NCBI GenBank assembly: GCA_964020155.1
Contig: OZ026568.1
Span: forward strand, 2,048,320-2,112,319
DNA length: 64,000 nt
Reading direction: 5' to 3'
Source of the DNA: Chondrilla cf. caribensis
Lineage: Eukaryota > Porifera > Demospongiae > Chondrillida > Chondrillidae
Under the pieces are notes generated by a model. It was not told the origin of the DNA and did not search any database. It saw only the letters and a list, made by a program, of their open reading frames with translations. The position numbers and the translations under genes are program-made. Shown in pieces: positions 40,101-53,800 of this stretch (its first letter is position 1; the number at the start of each line of letters is the position of its first letter).

Positions 40101-43100
40101 GTAACTCACAGCGATTATTGTGGATAAGTTCAGTGGAATTCTCTAGCCATAGAAAATTTTATCACACCAATATTTTGGCAGCTGACTGCTACCTTTGTCA
40201 GTGGTAACATTTGAACGTATCCATATAAGACGTCACCTAGCCAAACAACCCTCTTTCTATCGAAGTGATTATTGTTTTCTGTACCCATTCATTCTCTTTA
40301 CGACAATTGATTCTGACTAGCATGGCCTATATAGTCTACGTTGATTTGACTGTCAGCCATTTCTGTTGACAATGTACAGGTATTCTATTTCAATGCTGAC
40401 TACTGCCAGCTTCCACTACCATTTGCCCAGTTTGGGACTTGTTTGGTAACTGCAATGTACTATAACTTTGAGGGTTTCCTGATTTCACATGCACCATGTT
40501 TTCACAACATGTTTTCACACAAGATCCACAAGTGTATGTGACTGTTACAGTGGCTGAGTCACATTTGTTGTCCTACCTTTTATGTGACCGTACTGATGCT
40601 TACTGTATGCCCTGTAGCTATATTAAGTACACATTGAAATCAAACCTGTTCAGTGCTCACAACAGTGGTTGTTTATAGTATTTCACGATTCTCAAATATG
40701 TCACAACAATTATACTAAACTCTATATGGACCATTTCGGTCATGGGATCACTGTATTAAGGATGGTATTTGATCGATTGGTTTATAGTGACTACTGCAGT
40801 TGTAAGCTTCAATTATTTGTATGTGAAATGGATCTAACTAATCTAATCTATTATTGAGCATAATGTGTTCCACTTGCTCTCTTCCTGTGCTATTTATGAA
40901 TATACAGAAGAAGGATTTTCCTGCGGGTGTGGTACCTCTTTTGCGTGGTACATCAGTGTCATTGAATATTCATCCACCAGGTATGTATGTGTGTACAGTG
41001 GAACTGTTGAATCACATGGTGTGTACTCAATAGCAGGTGATTGTCTTACTTATTCTCTTAGCCAACAAAGGAGAGGTTTACGAAATGTTCAAATACGTGA
41101 GTTTAGTTGCATATATCCTAGAACATTCAGCACATCTGTATGTACATACTGTGCACTTGTGTACACCATGTACTTTCCAATAATTAAGAGTTCACTGTCT
41201 CACACTTGTATCAGGAGTTGTGATCATACACGTGTGTAAATTAATTTACATATCTCGCTTTAACAATTTGTTATGGTGGATAATAATGGAATCTTAATGT
41301 TGTTTACCCGTGTACACCTGTTTACACCTACCCTATCTTCACCTTTGTTTATCACTGTTCACCCCTGTTCATTAGTACTGTATTCACTGTGCACTATTAC
41401 TTAGATGAATACACTCATGTCCAGTAGCATCACCTGTACCCATCTTCACTGGTGGTATCCTCCCTGGTGTGAGCTGTATAATTATACATGTATCGTACTA
41501 TAGAACCTCTTCATTAAGGATGCATTTGGACCAGCTAATTTGTCTACCACTTGTATAGAGTTTGTCCACTCTTCAGAGGTTAAACTTGGCATTGCATTAG
41601 CACTATAAGAAAGTCTATTTTTGGTGTCTTAGAAAGTGTCCTTGATTTGTATGGTGTCCATTACATTGGAGAGTCCTCATGTAGAAGTTCCACTGTATTT
41701 ACGTATCTACTGTATGTATATATGACAATGTTCTACTGGTGTTCACCAGAAACGCAATGTAATTGCATTGAAATGAAAGGATATAAAGTCAATCATGTGT
41801 CTTTCTACTTTCTATGTCAATAGCCTAATGGAAGTACATTCCATCCCAGTGTTGAGGTGTACTATCAGTGGGAAGCACCAGTTCGCTTTCATGTTGGACA
41901 GAACCTAAAGTGGTGAGAAAGCACTAATATCTTTAATTGTTACTATGAGCAACAAGTTGCTAGGCAATGAATTGACAAAGTTTAATATCATACCAAACTG
42001 GGGTATAGCTACCACATACAGTGCCACCCACTTAATAGGCCACAATTCGTTTTGGAAAATTTTGGCCTATTATCCGTTTTGGCCTAATATCCAATTCCTA
42101 CTAATCACACAGTACAATGTTAATTTCACATACGTACACGTAATATAATTATTAGATATCATAGCAGAAGAAGTAAACTTCTGTAAAAAGACTTCTAAAA
42201 CATGCATGTAAAGTGTTATCATAAAAGTGCAGTACTAGAAATTTGAAACAGCTCAACCAGCTGCCTGATGGCAAAAAATCCACACAGTTAAGTCTCTCTG
42301 AAAACTGCTTCATTATCTTAATAAGTATCACGTCGGTAATGGACGTTGGAAACCACATCGCAGGTTCTTCTTCTATAAATATCGACTTCCTTGCTCATTT
42401 GGCCTTCAGCTGGTAACATTCCATAGAAGTCATATTCAGATTTTCTCTCTAGAATATTGCCGACTGTTCTTCAAGCGATCTTGAGCGCACACTCGCTTGA
42501 AAAATGCCCTGCGATCGCACCCTGGCTATACTTCTGATTGGTTTCTTTAAGTGTACAAATTTCTTGCTTTCGGGCTATAAACAATCTGTTCTGCGCTCAC
42601 TTGCTATCTTCCATTGAAAACGAATATCACTGGAAAGCTTTGGCCTAATAAGTCTTACCTAATGCGTACTGAAAGTACTAATGGAACAAAAAAAAACATG
42701 GCGGATTTGGCGGTTGGCACAATACACGTATACTTTCCCCATACTGATGAATTCGTGCCAGAAAATTGTGGCATAATAAACGGTTTGGCCTATTAACCGG
42801 CAGTATATTAAACGGGTGGCACTGTACATAGACACTTGTATCGTGGTTGAGGGGTAGATCAAGGGAAACTGTGCATACGTACATAAGCCATGTAGCACAG
42901 GTCAGTGATACAGCACAGGTCACCTGACATGTTTTATTGTTAGGATTGAATGCGTGAGAACAAGGCTAGAAATTAGTAAACACATTTCTATATACTGCAT
43001 ATAACTATCTTGTATCCTGGTGTGGTGAATAATAGACTATTTATACTGCAAATATGCGCATAATCCAATACAACATATTATATGCAATAGAAATGTGTTT

Positions 43101-43859
43101 ACTAATTTCCTGCCTTGTTCTCACGCAATTAATCCCAACAATGAAACCTGTCTGGTGACCTGTGCTGTATCACTGACCTGTGCTACATGGCTTATGTACG
43201 CACTGATTTCTCTTTGATCCACCCCTCAACCAGGATACAATATCTGATATTGGACTATGCACATATTTGCAGTAAAAAAAAATTCAATCATTCACTATGC
43301 CAGGATACAACTATTACATACAGTACAGTCTGTACAGTCTGTATGTATGTATGTATGTAGTTTTGTTCATATAAGACATATGAAACCAATGTATTCGAAT
43401 TGATTTCAAGATATGCATGTTACATACGTATCTCAATTCACTTTATCTTCTGTAGGAGATACGGAGACATCCTTTTTGTACCAAAAGTTGGTTGGATGAT
43501 AGGGTGGGTATCAAACAATGCTTCTTGCTGTTCGGGTATCAAACAATGCTTCTTGCTGTTCTGTGCCCTTCAAACATAATACGTTGCTGATAGTCTGGTT
43601 CATACTTGTGTTTTATAAGATTTATTGTATTCTAACGTACATGATCATTGGTAAATTGTACATACACAGGTTCAGGATACCTGGTAACCATGGTTTCGAC
43701 AACAATGTTGAAGAAATGCAAGTATGTACGTATGTACATCTGTAGAGAAATGTTATTTGTGATCCTTGTTATTCAATTAGTATGGTGTTTGTATTGTGTT
43801 CTGCTGTGTATGTGTAAACATGTACTTGACACACCTGCACACACACACACACACACACG

Positions 43860-43917
<58 letters not shown>

Positions 43918-46900
43918 CATGCACACACACACACACACACACACACACAAGCACACACACATTTGTTGTTAGTGCTCAAAACACTGTGTACTTACCAACA
44001 CAATGGAGTATTTTGTTTAGGCATTATTTGTAGCCCATGGACCAGCATTTCAGAAAGGGATTGTAGTACCAGCATTTGATAACATCGAGATTTACAACTT
44101 AGTGTGCGGTTCGTATGTTTGTGTTCATGATTGATGTTACATCTTACACATTAACAGCTGGAGTAACATGCTACTATACATGCAGTAGTTACCGCATCTG
44201 CCCCCCCTCCCAAGGCTCTTGTTTACTCCTTGTTATACTTACAGTACATATGAGCTGATTCATTTCATTAACAAATCTGTATTAAAACATAAGCACACAA
44301 CACACTCCAGTACATCCATAGCTATACACTCACAGCATGTAAACATCCTAGCTATAATACTTACATAGTGTTGGAGTTTGTCTTTAGTGTGTGCATACTG
44401 TATGTACTGTACATAATATCATGTGTATATATGCTATTTTTGAAGACAACCCTCTATGATTATTCGTCTTGTTTGTACACAGCTCTACTGAAAATCAAGC
44501 CTTCTGGTAACAATGGGACATTCGGCTCTCTGTACCATATGCTTGATGCAGCACTTGTCAGCAAACTCCCACCAGGTAGTGTAATGTATATGCTCACATA
44601 TCCATCAATGAATATCATATTATATGCACCCGAATGCTAAATGCTCACTTGTCTGTGTTTCTATTGACACTTGACTTACGTATGTAGCTTATCCCGACTA
44701 GATTTCTGTTATGGTGGAAATTACAAATTTAATGTACAGTATGTAATGTACTGTATACATAGTGTATATGTACATGCATGTACGTATATGGTTCAAGGGT
44801 GGATCAAAGGAAAAGATGTGCATGCACAAGCCATGTAGGGTAGTGATACAGCACAGGTCACTAGACAGATTTTGTTGCTAGGATAAATTGATTGGAACCA
44901 GGCAGGAACTAGTAAACACATTTCTATTGCATATACAATACATACATGTATGTTGTATTGGACTATGTGTATATTGTCTATCATTTACTACACCAGGATA
45001 CAACTAAAACATACTTTATAGTGTACACGTATGTATGTACTGTATGGTGTATAGATACAGGACAACAGTGTGATTCACTGTCTTTTGGTAGATGTGGACT
45101 TTCAAAACAATTTGATACATATTATCCCTTTAACTGTCCTGTAGCTGAAACGCACAAACCTTTACCAGAGAGGAATGAAATATGTCATTTTCCTCCTACC
45201 TTGGAGCAGTTTATTGATCTGGCCAATATCTCCTGTACCAACTCTGATTGTAGTGTAAGTCTGTATGGATACGTATGTGTATGTGTATGTGTAGTCAGTG
45301 TCAGAGTGAGGATTTTTGAGTGGGGGTTCCATGGAACCCAAAGGACCCTCTCTGGATCTGCCACTGGTAATTGTGGTGTTGACCTCGTTGAAAAACTGTT
45401 TCTGTATATATTGTGATTTTATTGTGTATGTATGTAGATTGATCATCAAACAAGACTGAATGCTACTTCAGGACTCAATTTGTCATCTGATGCAAGTAAG
45501 AAAAGTTACAGTATGTGTACTGTACTGGCTAATTTGCTTGTATTGTACAGTGGCAGTCTATGTATGGGTGTTTGACTTCCACTGTCTTTTATGCAGTATC
45601 TATGCTAGAGAAACAAATCCTGCCGTGGGGCACCCCCAGTGGAGGAGGGGGGGAGATGGGATCATGCTTGTTGGTGAACCAACATTTCGTTACCAAATAC
45701 AGCTTGGGCCTACACATACCACTCTGGTCAGCTTATGTCGTAGATGGAAATGTGAGAATGTGCAATTTTATTCTTCACATTGTTTTGGCCGTTTTGAATG
45801 TCCTATGTTCCTCATTCAGAGGTCACAGGAATCGGAGGAACAAAGCCCAGTGACTGACTGTTTTTCTCACGATCCTAGAGTGGACTTGAGTCATTCCAGT
45901 AACTGTTCAAACTATGATGGCACGTTTGAAGAAGGACAGCTTGCTCCTCCGAGTGAGTGTTGTTTGCTGGATGCATGTCAACTGACTGTCTCAGCCACAC
46001 CTCTACCCTCCTGCAGACAGCCTTCCTGGAGATGCCCGTGAATTGACATTCTTGTTGTCCAATGCTGTTCCCCAGCACCCTATATATAGGCAAGGTAAAT
46101 ACAGCATGGATATCCGTTCATCATCCACAGGATATCTACCATCTATTTTTGACTATGAAACTCACTACAGCTATATTTGAATAATATTTACCTGAATTCA
46201 AACATGTTCTTTAGAGATTGGTTCGTATCTGGAGAGTAAAATTCACTTGTGGGCAAACATGGCATCAAAGATCTACGTCATCTCTGGTGTTGTCCTTGAT
46301 GCCGATAACGATGGCCATAGAGATTCGGACACTTCATACTCCAGGTATGCATACCGTTCTTGTACAGTGTATACACTGTACAATGAATTTGTTAAACCAC
46401 CACCACTTTGTCTGTTAAACCCTATTATCTCCCTTCATTATTGTGCATGTACTCATTTATGTGTACTATGATAAGTATAGTAGATGAACCACGAAGTGCC
46501 ATGTTCCAATTATTTTAAGTGATGTGTTCTCATGATTTGTTGTTTTCCCTGGCTGGTATTAATCTGTTAATGAACATTATTGGATGCTAATTTGATAGCA
46601 ATCAATCAACGCAACCTTTTTGTCTCTGGACTTAACATTTACGTATCCACCATGTCTTACTTAATACGTACAGTGAATACTCATTAATCTGCCATAATTC
46701 ATTTTCGAAGAATATGGTGCGTTAACGAGTTTGGCAGATTAACTGGATATTCATTGGTACTTGCACATTATACTGGTACTGGGACATTGTGGCAGATTAA
46801 AAGGTTTGGTGGATAAAGCAGTGGCGGATCAACAAGAATTCACTGTACATGGTTTCAATATATACGTATATTCCATGATGGTTACGTGGATCTGTGTGAT

Positions 46901-47549
46901 ATTATTTGTATGTACAAGAAAATCCGTGGCATCATTATTCCATCAACTTGTCTATCTACCACATGTTGTCTTTATGAATTGTGGATGACTAATGAGAATT
47001 ATTTACACTACATCATGTAAAATGATCGAATGTGTGATAGTACTTTTGTACTGTATGTGCAGCTGGACACAGGAACATGGAAGTGTAGCTGTTCCAAGTC
47101 ACTTTTACACAATAGTTACATCCTGTAATAACAGTATCATTACAAATATTACCAAATGTCCAAGTGACAATTTGAAAATTGTGGCTTTCCTAACTATCAA
47201 CACCAACACAGTTATTCCAGAGGTGAGACTGAATATACAATTATTGTCTTACCAATGTTAATTGTATTATAGTAACTATGTGTATTTGCACTCCTGTTAT
47301 GGTATGGTGTGTATATACTGTCATATACGTACGTACATATGTGGGCATGCAGTGTATGTCATATACATATGTACATGTAAATTTTGCAAATAATTGTTCT
47401 TATAGGGACATAAAGATGGTTACTTGCAAGAAAGATTAACAACCATTCGTGAGGTGGAGACCATCACTGGGATTAACTTCTTCCCGAATTTATCAGTAGC
47501 TAGTCAAAATAACATTGAGATGAGAATTGTACCAACACTGAATTTCTAA
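35270..47549 (+). CDS. ENPP-family ecto-nucleotide pyrophosphatase/phosphodiesterase, complete
   Basis: Type II membrane protein. Exons 35270-35335, 35926-35991, 36112-36190, a probable 14-nt exon 36280-36293, 36366-36554, 36868-36987, 37256-37365, 38377-38442, 38740-38812, 39512-39620 and 39704-39744 have compatible phases; about 15 more run to the TAA at 47547-47549. A short acidic cytoplasmic tail and KKRRR precede one hydrophobic segment (residues about 34-64). Catalytic landmarks of the family are all present: ISIDGYWAG (metal Asp), YPTKTFPNHFS (nucleophile Thr), EPDHSGHNYGPD, SDHGM and GNHGFDN. A C-terminal nuclease-like domain carries DADNDGHRDS, an EF-hand-like Ca2+ loop. The family cleaves extracellular nucleotides or phospholipids. 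No space exists between membrane anchor and catalytic domain for the somatomedin-B pair of vertebrate ENPP1-3, so no single vertebrate symbol is given. Confidence 0.88.
36988..37140 (+). repeat. (TG)n microsatellite directly at a splice donor
   Basis: The ENPP exon ending at 36987 is followed by GTAAGTGTGTG, so the TG run begins within the donor consensus and continues, with a few CG and TT interruptions, to about 37137. Confidence 0.95.
39023..39188. mobile_element. Short CAGTGAAT-ended MITE, copy 2
   Basis: The ends CAGTGAATACTCGTTAATCT and AATGAGAATTCACTG are inverted relatives flanked by TA. The interior shares GGTACTTGTGCATTA and TTGTGGCAGATTGAA with the copies at 46671 and 55613. It lies in an ENPP intron. 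Confidence 0.8.
41498..41695. mobile_element. Degenerate CAGTGGAA-type MITE
   Basis: CTATAGAACCTCTTCATTAA (left, first bases changed) and GTAGAAGTTCCACTG (right) are inverted relatives. The middle contains TCTTCAGAGGTTAAAC, similar to the element at 7214. It lies in an ENPP intron. Confidence 0.55.
42017..42826. mobile_element. 806-bp CAGTGCCACCC-ended DNA element
   Basis: CAGTGCCACCCACTTAATAG at the left is mirrored by TATTAAACGGGTGGCACTG at the right, both next to TA. The word GGCCTATTA occurs near both ends. Interior ORFs are short and not transposase-like. It belongs to the same TA/CAGTG class as the other elements but has its own terminal sequence. Confidence 0.8.
42838..43250. repeat. 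Foldback repeat with about 165-bp arms
   Basis: The left arm (GTGGTTGAGGGGTAGATCAA..., 42838-43005) returns inverted at about 43075-43243 (ending TTGATCCACCCCTCAACCAG). Words such as AGCCATGTAGCACAGGTCAG and AGTAAACACATTTCTAT are conserved in both. A third, single-arm copy in direct orientation lies at 44787-44945. Confidence 0.8.
43839..43961 (+). repeat. (CA)n microsatellite
   Basis: CA repeats with a few GC and TG interruptions lie in the ENPP intron just before the ALFVAHGPAF exon. Confidence 0.95.
44787..44945 (+). repeat. Solo arm of the 42838 foldback repeat
   Basis: TTCAAGGGTGGATCAAAGGA, AAGCCATGTAGG, GATACAGCACAGGTCAC and AGTAAACACATTTCTATTGC follow in the same order as in the left arm at 42838-43005. 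It lies in an ENPP intron and has no inverted partner nearby. Confidence 0.75.
45051..47549 (+). other. ENPP C-terminal nuclease-like domain exons
   Basis: Exons include the Cys-rich linker (CPVAETHKPLPER, about 45100-45255), IDHQTRLNATSGLNLSS (about 45437-45493), MLEKQILPWGTPSGGGG to LWSAYVVDG (about 45599-45760), RSQESEEQSP (about 45821-45950), LPGDARELTFLLSNAVPQ (about 46017-46095), MASKIYVISGVVLDAD (about 46214-46343), GSVAVPSHFYTIVTSC (about 47062-47221) and the last exon (about 47406-47549). The order matches ENPP1-3. Family knowledge says this DNA/RNA non-specific endonuclease-like fold is catalytically inactive; the HisMe catalytic motif is also not visible here. Confidence 0.8.
46669..46847. 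mobile_element. Short CAGTGAAT-ended MITE, copy 3
   Basis: CAGTGAATACTCATTAATCT and CAAGAATTCACTG form inverted ends next to TA. The interior matches copies 2 and 4 in order (TGGTACTTGCACATTA, GGGACATTGTGGCAGATTAA, GGTTTGGTGGATAAA). It lies in an ENPP intron. Confidence 0.8.
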
Positions 47550-48153
47550 CATGGTCTAAATTTAACCGTTCTGTAAGAGCTAAAATTTTAGTGTAGAACA
47601 ATAATGGTATATTTATGTACACGTACGTACATTGAGCATCTGATGTTGTGTGAACTACTATATAATGAATGAAGAATAATAGATCATATTATGCATATGT
47701 GCCCATGTATGTGTACAATACTTAAACATTTTTAATAATTAATTTACTTTCTGAACATTATAGTATGTGCATAATAATTGTTCATAATATTTGATATTAT
47801 GTTACTATGTATGTTTACTACATATACACTTTAAACTACATGTACAGTATGTATGTATATGTTATGACATATAATGTATTATAATATCTATACACACAGC
47901 CAAAATCAATATTCATTATTTTATTATAATAATAATGTAAAATTGTTTGCTCGCAAGTCAGCACAGTGTGATGAAGATATGCAATTGTCACTCAATTATA
48001 GGTATAAAAAAATCTAAGTATGATAATATATTATGGGCTGTCATTAAAAATGGAATGTCTTACATATTCTTATGTATGTACGTATGTGTGCAATTTCGCA
48101 TTAATTTTATCACCTATTCATTACGTGCATGATCTGTGTCCATCTTATTTCTT
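47550..48153. other. Convergent intergenic region, ENPP and ferlin 3' ends
   Basis: About 600 AT-rich bases separate the two stop codons. AATAAT/ATAATAAT-rich tracts (47660-47780, 47915-47940) could hold polyadenylation signals for either gene, but no canonical AATAAA can be assigned with confidence. No gene is seen. Confidence 0.6.
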
Positions 48154-50828
48154 CTACGTAACAGAAGGCAATAGTCCTCCAAGCATCCACTGCCCAATCG
48201 TACTCTATAGAGAATATAGTACACAAAATCCTAACACACACAGATGACTGGTTATGTAATTCATACATACATATGACAATATCATGGTATACAGGCCACA
48301 TGGTACCGGTGTTTTACTTACCGGTAGTGTATAGATGAAGACTACAAGCAGCAGTATGAATACAACAAGAATAATGGCCCCAATGATGTGGAACTTGTAA
48401 TGCTTCCAGATTATAAACTTCAAGGTCCTCCATGGCGAAGTGATCCACAGAAATGAGGTAGCTGGGCGACTGGGGAGCACAAACAGTCCACAACTGAAAT
48501 GCATTATGTAAAGGAACAATCATTATATTCTACGTACTTTGGTTCTGGAAGAAAAGGGTTTGTGTTTGGGTCTTCTCTCCCCACCCCAGCTGGTTTCAGC
48601 TGTTCTTCTTCCTCTGTTAGTATTTCAAGCTCCATTTCAACTTTGCCCTATTTACGTACATCAAAAATTAATAGGAAATTACATGATGCATTTCACAATA
48701 GATTGTTATGGCAGGTATAACAGACCATGATTTCTCTATTGTCTCTTCCCAGTTTGTCGGAATACAATGGCCACCATCCATTCATCCTCTTTTGCTTGAA
48801 CAAGTTTGCCACAACAGCTTCTGAGCTCCAGTCTGGGAGCATGTCAAGGTCGCATTTGCTGGCTGATTTCTTAGGTAGGGGTACTTGGTCCAGTTTAAGG
48901 TCAAGTGTACCTTAAGTTTGTTCAGTGCATGGAATAACCCAGTACAGTACTTCACATGGAGACATACTGTATGTATAATGAGAAGTGCTTGTTTCGACTC
49001 ACCAATAAAGTCATCGGGGTTAAACAAATCATTATCCCAAACTTGTATTGTAAACTTCGGTGGAAGTAATTGCTCCGTTTCATCCAAACTGAAGAAATGC
49101 TCTTTCCCCTTCAGAACCATGACTCCTTCTTGAGGAATGTACTCAAAAGGGAAGACAAACCTCCAATTGAAGTTTCCTGTTCCGTCCATCGACCTGAAAT
49201 GTACGTCTGTTTTCTGTGTTTCGTTCTCTCCTTGGAGCCATCCCTTCAGGTATATGTCACTCATTGCTTCACCAGTGACAATCGAAACTTCATCCAAAAC
49301 CACATCCTGTGTATTCCATATGATGACCCTCAGAACGTACTTCTTTGGTTTCCGTGGTGAGATGTCCACAGAAGGAGGAGGAGCTCCGAGGGACTTCGGG
49401 AAGATGTCCACCCACAGCTGAAGTCTTCCCTGCAAAGTGCACACAACATATCATATTCAGAACAAGTAGTAGAGACAGAAACACTAAGCATACAAATCTG
49501 TGCTGACTAATTTACTGTATTTACTCGATAATTACTATGTTTACAAGATTTGTTATAACAGTGAAGTGTAACAGCAAAATTAAATATAAGCTAAGATACA
49601 TGTATTATAGCAATTTCCCAGGGATTGCAATACCTGTTCAATGCCTGGATGTGTCCTGCAGTACAGAGGTCTTGTCTCCACATGTTCTGGCACCAGACCA
49701 TAGGACTTCACAATGTGCAAGGCTAATCGTTCCTTCTCATCTCCGGCATAGGCATGCGGAGGACCATTGGGTTCTACAGCAAGAGAACAGCAATCTTCAG
49801 TTACTAGAGAGTGAATATACTCATAGCTGGCGGAAATCATTCACCAAACTGGCTGAGATTGAATATTTTTCGACCAATGGCGACTTCCTGGTTACTAATC
49901 CAATTAGGATCTGGGAAACCCTTCAGAGTGCAATGTTCTTTCAAAATATCTGAAGGCATTTGAGAATCTCGCCATCTGTTCATGCCAGAGCTGAACGGGT
50001 TGAAAATACATAAGGCAACAATGAACAATGTATGTAACAAAGACTTGTGTAGAAAATTTGCATGCATAGTTGAAGATTAGCACTGAAAACATGGAATGGA
50101 CTGTCTGTTACCACAAGGGTGGCTTACACTATATAGTATACCACGCATATGTACAAAAATGTCTCAAAGATGCATGGTACCTAACTAATACAATCTTGTG
50201 TGCCTATTGACAATTTCTATGTACGTATACTGTAGGTACATACGTATATATGTATGTATGTACGTATAATGTTCTTTCCTGGACTTAACTGCTGCAAACA
50301 GCAATTCCCCAATGCTGATCTGAAATGTTGATCACTTACCAAATCAACACCTACGTACATACATGTGTGTGTGTACATATGTATGTACAGTGTCTTCATA
50401 TTGGTAAATTTAAAGTGCCATACACAACTGTACTGACAACAAACATACTGTACATATGTATTATACAGTTGTATGTGGATATACGTATGGACATACACAT
50501 AGTACCTGGAATATGACTCAGGAATTCCACAAATTGCTCTGTGACGCGTCAAGTACCGATTTTCCAAATCAATGACAGTCTCTCCTATCTCATCATCTGC
50601 TGATAACATATCATGGTCCATCACAGTGATCTTCAGATTGTTGTTCAGCGGAAGCACTGTGGTGAGCTCGTACATTCTACATTGTACACACACAGAGCAA
50701 GTAATTCCACAATGGATGATACTGTCAGTACATATACGTACGTACTTGTAGTTACATTTATAATGGTGATAGACTGCATACATAACAAACACAGTCACAC
50801 ATGTGAGCATACAACACATCACACACAC

Positions 50829-50874
<46 letters not shown>

Positions 50875-53800
50875 ACACAAACTAACAAACAAACACTAAC
50901 ACACATACAAGCACACACACACACACACACACACACGCGCGTGCGCGCACACACACACACACAAAAAAATACACACACATAAACATACTCACGCACACAC
51001 ACACAGATATATACACACACACTATCAAACACAGACAAGCACACCCAGACACACAAGTTGAGCCATACTCACTTGCCAAAAATTGGATTAACAGAGTTTG
51101 GGATATAATTATCCTTGTCTTTAATGCAAGATTTCCCTATTTCAACCTTGATATAAGGATCCGACTAAAAAGAATATAAAATAGTATAAATTAGTACACT
51201 TCACGTACGTACACACGTATGCAGTAGATGCGTATGTTCCATGAGATGCAACATCACTACTCTGACCTTGCCATTGTTATCTTGAGGCTGTAGGCCAATA
51301 GCCTGGAGTGAACAGAACATCAACAAGTACATATAAATACTGTATATCATTAGCCAGAATCAGCTCACTACACACAGGCTAGTTTTAAATAGCCCAGATC
51401 CACTCTCATACTTAATTCTTAAAAATTCATTTTGCCTCACCATATACGTATGTATGTACATGTACAAAAGGAAATAACAGGGTTGAATGGGTCTGGCTAC
51501 GCAGGGTTACATACAGATCTAGACAAACAAGGCAGTAGCTTACCCTGACAACGTAGACTCTAATGACACACTCTTCCGGGGAAGTAGACGGTACATTGCC
51601 AAAAACATGAGGTGGCTCAGATCCATCCTCACAGAAGGGACATATCTTAATTGCACCCTGTACATGGTGACAACATACATACATGAACAGTCAGTGCTGT
51701 GTTTTTTCAAGTAGAAAAAGCCCTAGTACATCATAAGACCAACATGTGAAGAGTAAAGTAGGTATATACACAATTTTATCTACAATATTTTGTATTTATC
51801 TACAATATTTTGTATTTATCTACAATATTTTGTATTTATCTACAATATTTTGTATTTATAGTATACTGAAGGGATAATGACAAACAATTGTATGTCTATC
51901 ATAATAAATGAAGCCCGTCTTATAGCATGTGGTTTTCATGCAATGAGTGCACATGATTCATCCTTGTAGAGATGACCAATCAAAGTCTCCCCAATTAAGA
52001 CATCATAAACCAAATATTATAGGTGATCCATTATTGGAGATGTACAGTGTTAAGGTGTTCGTATTTCACAAGTACTGTAAAGGAAAATTGCACTGCTTTA
52101 CATGAGCACGAACATTGCAATGTTAGTTTGATATCCAGCATAATCAAAAGAACAACAAGACACAATCAACATACCTTCAGTTTGCCAACATCATCCATGG
52201 TAGTCTCTTCTCTGCTATGATCTCCTTTCCCTAGAAATAAGGGGAATGTTGTTACCAGGTCTTCAAAATTATCAAAAAACGTCTCTAACGAGTTGTCATA
52301 AACCTGCATATGTATGCAAAGATGGAAAACATTAATTTTACAGAACCACTCTTTCATAGCTGACTATACGTAGGTCACAACATACAGTACGTACCATCAA
52401 CTTGTCATATCCAGCTTCCAGATATTCAGGTTGCTTGCGTGAGTCATTCTTCAAGGATGAATAAAATTTAGACCACCAATCAAAGTCGGAACTTTTGTGA
52501 ACATCTGGATCCTTTGGAGCCAACCCCTCATCAGACACACTCGTGACTGTAGCAACTTCCTCTGTTGTCTCCTCAAACACCTCACAAGACAGGGGACGTG
52601 TCGACCTTCCTGATTGTGGTACTGGGCGTATGGATTGCCTGGAAGATGCAGTTGACATAGCTATAGGATACAATAAAGAGAATGAACGATGAATGCATGT
52701 ATTGTACTGATGCCTCACACAGACTGTACAGATGTATTGCTCATATTCTGGCTGAATAGGATAACAAAGTATACATATATACGTATAAGCAGAAAGAATT
52801 TGTTTGTTGTAACATCAGATAAGATGTATAATGCACTATGCACATGCAGTAATGTTTAATGTAGTACTGTACATGCAGTTCATGTACTGTATAACTGGTG
52901 AGATACTAGTAAATTTCCACCATAACAGTGTGATTATATGAGTCTCACACCCTTCATCATCAATCAACCCTGCACTATATACGTATATGTATGTAGAAAG
53001 GGAAACAAAGATTAGTTGTGATGCCAGATAACTTGCATGCAAACCATTGTTATATGTACGTATGTGCATATTTGTGATTTATGTTTAGGATTTGATGGAT
53101 TTACTAGTATGTCAATGGAAATCTAAAATTATTGTTTCATAATTATGTATTGCTTGTTGCACTGAAGGTTCCCCATTTAAAATATCAAAATCAAATTGAA
53201 TAGATTGAATTGAATTACCTGTTGCAGCTGCGGCAATAGCTATAGATTCCTTCAATGGGTCAACATGATAATCCTCAAGTGACTTTACAGAGAATACTCC
53301 AACCACTGGTTTACGACCAAAAGCACGTTTGTCCAGAATGCGAATGTTCAAAGATGGAGCATAAATGGCTTCTTTAGGAATGTTCTATGTATAGTAGAAT
53401 ACAGGTATAAAGTACGTATATGTACATACATAACACATATTGAGTACATGTGAGATACACTTATGTTGTGTGCATACCACATCCATGGAGACTACAGGAT
53501 CCTGAAAGTTGGGATTTTCTTTGGCATTCTTCATTGGAAGGGTTTGAACAATTATTCCGGCACACTCTATCTCCACAATGGGATTGTTCACAGGAAGCAA
53601 CTGATATCTCTTCATCTCACGTACACCCCAACACAGAACCTTGTATAAAAGTGCAGTGAAACTAACAGTTGCAATCTACATACACGTACATAGGTGTGCA
53701 TGTTCAGTAGCTAACTTCAATTCTGTGTTTCTGTAAAATGGGTGCAATCCCTGTGGGAATTTGGTAGTAATTTTCTTTCTTCCTTGAAGGGAGTGGTGGT

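Larger units (their letters stand above)
36366..44580 (+). other. ENPP catalytic phosphodiesterase domain exons
   Basis: The two-metal alkaline-phosphatase-fold domain starts at VLQISIDGYW in exon 36366-36554 and runs through the TFPNH nucleophile exon, the EPDHSGH exon (38740-38812), SDHG (39512-39620 into 39704-39744), the KKDFPAGVVPLLRG exon (about 40906-40979), PNGSTFHPSVEVYYQW (about 41824-41912), the GNHGFDNN exon (about 43670-43721), ALFVAHGPAF (about 44022-44108) and ALLKIKPSGNNGT (about 44482-44576). All six metal ligands and the nucleophile expected from the family are seen. Confidence 0.85.

Noticed and set aside
45460..46041. 193-residue plus-strand ORF
   Set aside because: It runs across ENPP exons in the wrong frame; the correct frames give MLEKQILPWG and RSQESEEQSP with splice sites.
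48885..49421. Plus-strand ORFs opposite ferlin C2F
   Set aside because: They are antisense shadows of a strongly conserved C2 exon.
50217..51056. 279-residue minus-strand ORF
   Set aside because: Only the part at about 50520-50690 (C2E of ferlin) is coding; the rest is intron and CA repeat read through by chance.
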